From: Pelagicoccus albus
Lineage (GTDB): Bacteria; Verrucomicrobiota; Verrucomicrobiia; Opitutales; Opitutaceae
Reading direction: 5' to 3'
Length of the DNA: 64,000 nt
NCBI RefSeq assembly: GCF_014230145.1
Contig: NZ_JACHVC010000001.1
Span: forward strand, 1 to 64,000
Of this stretch, positions 62,183 to 64,000 are shown piece after piece. Positions within the stretch are counted from its first letter, which is position 1; each line of letters opens with the position of its first letter. Made by a program: the position numbers and the translations under genes. The notes below the pieces were generated by a model that had not been told where the DNA came from, ran no database searches, and saw only the letters and a list, made by a program, of their open reading frames with translations.

Positions 62183-64000
62183 AACGCGCACCTTACAATC
62201 ACCCAGAAACAGCAGCGCAGTCCGGCCCACGCTACTGGCGTAGTCTCGACGACCTGTCTCAATCCCCAGAATTCCTCGCTCAGGTAGAGCGCGAGTTCGG
62301 TCCGGAAGCCTCCGAAATGAACGAAGTGGATCGTCGCCACTTCTTCAAAATCATGGCTGCGTCTTTCGCTATCGGCGGTCTCGGATTTGCCGGATGTCGT
62401 CGTCCCGACGCCCACATCCTCCCGCATTCCAAGATGCCGGAGCATCAGATCCCAGGTCAGGCTCTCTATTATGCAACAGGTTTTCCGCTCCGCGGTGAAA
62501 CGCTTCCGCTTCTCATCGAGACGCACACTGGACGTCCTACCAAGGTAGAAGGAAATGCCGAGCATCCTGGATATAAGGGCGGTACCACTCGCAAGGCTCA
62601 AGCGGCGATCTTGGACTTGTACGATCCCGATCGTGCCACCTCCCACACTAAGGGAAGCTCCAAGATCAGTAACGCGGACGTAGACGATCTTCTCGCTAGC
62701 CTCGGCAAAAAGTATGCCGGAACAAGTGGAGCAGGCGCTGCGGTATTGGCTGAAAGCTCTTCCTCTCCAACGCGCCTCCGCTTGAAAAAGGCATTCCTTG
62801 CCGCTTTCCCAGAGGCTACTTGGGCGGAGTTTGACGCGATCGACTCAAGCAACGCTGCAGTCGCTGCGGCCAAGCTCACCGGTAACGAGCAGCTCAAGCC
62901 AAAATACGATCTTTCCAAGGCCGCTCGAATATTAGCGGTAGACGCCGACTTCCTCGATGAAGAAGAGGGCTCTGTTCAGTTCTCCAAGCAGTTCTCTGCT
63001 GGTCGTAAGGTTCGCTCCAGCAAGGACTCGATGAACCGACTTTACTCGGTCGAGAGTAACTTCTCTTTGACCGGTGCGATGGCCGACCACCGCAAGCGTT
63101 TAGCATCTAGCCAGATGGTTTCGTTCCTTGCTGCCATCGCTTTGGAGTTGGATCTGGGTGTTGAAGGCAACGCTCTCGGTTCAGTTTTGACTCCGCTCGC
63201 TTCGACTTTGGACGCCGACACGCAAGAGTGGGCAGCCAAGTGCGCGGAAGACCTTTCCAGCCACAAGGGTGAAAGTCTTGTCTTCGTAGGGCAGCACCTG
63301 TCGCCTGAGGCTCATGGACTCGGGTTGCTGATCAACGAAAAGCTCGGAAACCTCAAGAAGACAGTTTCTCTAGTCGCGGTAGACAACGGAGCGACTGCAT
63401 CCATTCAGGACCTCGCAGCAAGCATCGAATCTGGTTCGGTAAGCTCTCTAGTCATCTTGGGAGGTAACCCAGTCTACAACGCGCCGGCTGGCTTGGACTT
63501 TGCCTCACTACTCGACAGTGTTGAGGAAGTGGTACGACTCGGCTACTATAGCGATGAAACTTCTGAAAAGGCTTCCTACAACATACTGCAGGCTCACTTC
63601 CTCGAAGCTTGGGGAGATGGCCGCACCTATGGCGGTGATGTTGTAGCTCAGCAGCCAATGATTCTCCCATTGTTCGATGGATTATCTGAAATCGAAGTTT
63701 TGGCCCGTATTTTGGGTGAAGCTAACGCCGATGGCTACAGCTTGGTTTACGCAACGTTCCAAGGTGCGAACGCCGACGCTGGTAAGCACGCATTTGATGG
63801 CTTCCTGAATGAAGGTTTCTCCGCCTCCGCTTACGCCGTAGCGAACAACAACATTTCTGGAATCGAGTTGGCGGAACTTCTTTCGGACTATTCCGCTCCA
63901 TCCGCTCCAAGCAAAGATCATCTCGAAGTTCGCTTCGTCAACGACCCGTCTGTGGACGATGGCCGCTTCATCAACAACGGCTGGTTGCAGGAATGTCCTG
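62179..64000 (+). CDS. actB: Alternative complex III subunit ActB (partial)
   Basis: First 607 codons of the large ActB subunit, which is cut by the window end. It starts MKRAPYNHPE and has YWRSLDDLSQSPEF, then a Tat-like signal RRHFFKIMAASFAIGGLGF (from residue 52) with a lipobox-type Cys at 73 (FAGC). The region that follows belongs to the molybdopterin oxidoreductase fold (ALYYATGFPLRGETLPLLIE, EGNAEHPGYKGGTTRKAQAA), which in ActB lacks the cofactor. The iron-sulfur half lies beyond the window. No frameshift is visible in the part given. Confidence 0.92.
   Translation, partial: MKRAPYNHPETAAQSGPRYWRSLDDLSQSPEFLAQVEREFGPEASEMNEVDRRHFFKIMAASFAIGGLGFAGCRRPDAHILPHSKMPEHQIPGQALYYATGFPLRGETLPLLIETHTGRPTKVEGNAEHPGYKGGTTRKAQAAILDLYDPDRATSHTKGSSKISNADVDDLLASLGKKYAGTSGAGAAVLAESSSSPTRLRLKKAFLAAFPEATWAEFDAIDSSNAAVAAAKLTGNEQLKPKYDLSKAARILAVDADFLDEEEGSVQFSKQFSAGRKVRSSKDSMNRLYSVESNFSLTGAMADHRKRLASSQMVSFLAAIALELDLGVEGNALGSVLTPLASTLDADTQEWAAKCAEDLSSHKGESLVFVGQHLSPEAHGLGLLINEKLGNLKKTVSLVAVDNGATASIQDLAASIESGSVSSLVILGGNPVYNAPAGLDFASLLDSVEEVVRLGYYSDETSEKASYNILQAHFLEAWGDGRTYGGDVVAQQPMILPLFDGLSEIEVLARILGEANADGYSLVYATFQGANADAGKHAFDGFLNEGFSASAYAVANNNISGIELAELLSDYSAPSAPSKDHLEVRFVNDPSVDDGRFINNGWLQECP

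Noticed and set aside
1-64000. tRNA, rRNA or known riboswitches
   Set aside because: No cloverleaf, rRNA segment or riboswitch core was found on reading both strands, but this was done by eye only.

Overview
The window looks like the chromosome of a Gram-negative Verrucomicrobiota bacterium, most likely of class Opitutae (Pelagicoccus/Puniceicoccus-like). This is inferred from several things: short exported proteins with PEP-CTERM tails and one with the VPDSG-CTERM-type tail typical of this phylum, a very long Opitutae-style TonB-dependent receptor, an LpxI-type lipid A enzyme, a type II secretion operon with PilP/PilO-like helper subunits, and an alternative complex III (act) operon. No rRNA, tRNA or CRISPR array was seen.

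Layout. 1-6.9 kb: sugar-nucleotide genes (an epimerase/reductase-like enzyme, rmlB, rmlA, an AT-rich acyltransferase and a UDP-glucuronate epimerase) interrupted by a yefM-yoeB toxin-antitoxin pair and a REP-associated tyrosine transposase (RAYT) bounded by inverted repeats. 7-16.4 kb: an accessory zone with three short PEP/VPDSG-CTERM proteins, a TIGR03790-like protein, two vapBC-type modules, a small HAD phosphatase and a fasciclin protein, separated by mosaic islands of at least four dispersed repeat families. One family has the GTAG-plus-hairpin form of Pseudomonas REPs. 16.5-30.9 kb: a sodium/solute symporter, a large membrane protein, a fourth toxin-antitoxin pair with a clean operator palindrome, lpxI, leuS, an orphan gene, a TetR regulator, a phytase-like surface protein and a DUF3307-SatD pair preceded by three identical 12-bp sites at 29-bp spacing. 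31-43.3 kb: a family 4-like uracil-DNA glycosylase lacking iron-sulfur cysteines, a GH10 xylanase, a giant TonB receptor with a 22-bp upstream palindrome, a hybrid histidine kinase with a NarL-type regulator, and a MamK-like actin with an unknown partner. 43.5-55.1 kb: yceH and the type II secretion operon gspG-H-I-J-K-L-M-D-(C/P-like)-E-F. 55.2-64 kb: a giant two-component propeller hybrid kinase, a LolCDE-like ABC exporter pair, and the start of the alternative complex III operon (pentaheme ActA, then ActB running off the end).

How the parts fit. The first three genes could together form a compact route to an activated L-rhamnose without separate RmlC and RmlD. The xylanase, TonB receptor, type II secretion operon and large sensor kinase fit a polysaccharide-degrading lifestyle. 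The most unusual items are the MamK-like actin operon outside any magnetosome context, the repeat mosaic with a resident RAYT, the iteron-like array before satD, and the eukaryote-like sugar epimerase/reductase. All family assignments were made by reading the sequence without database searches.
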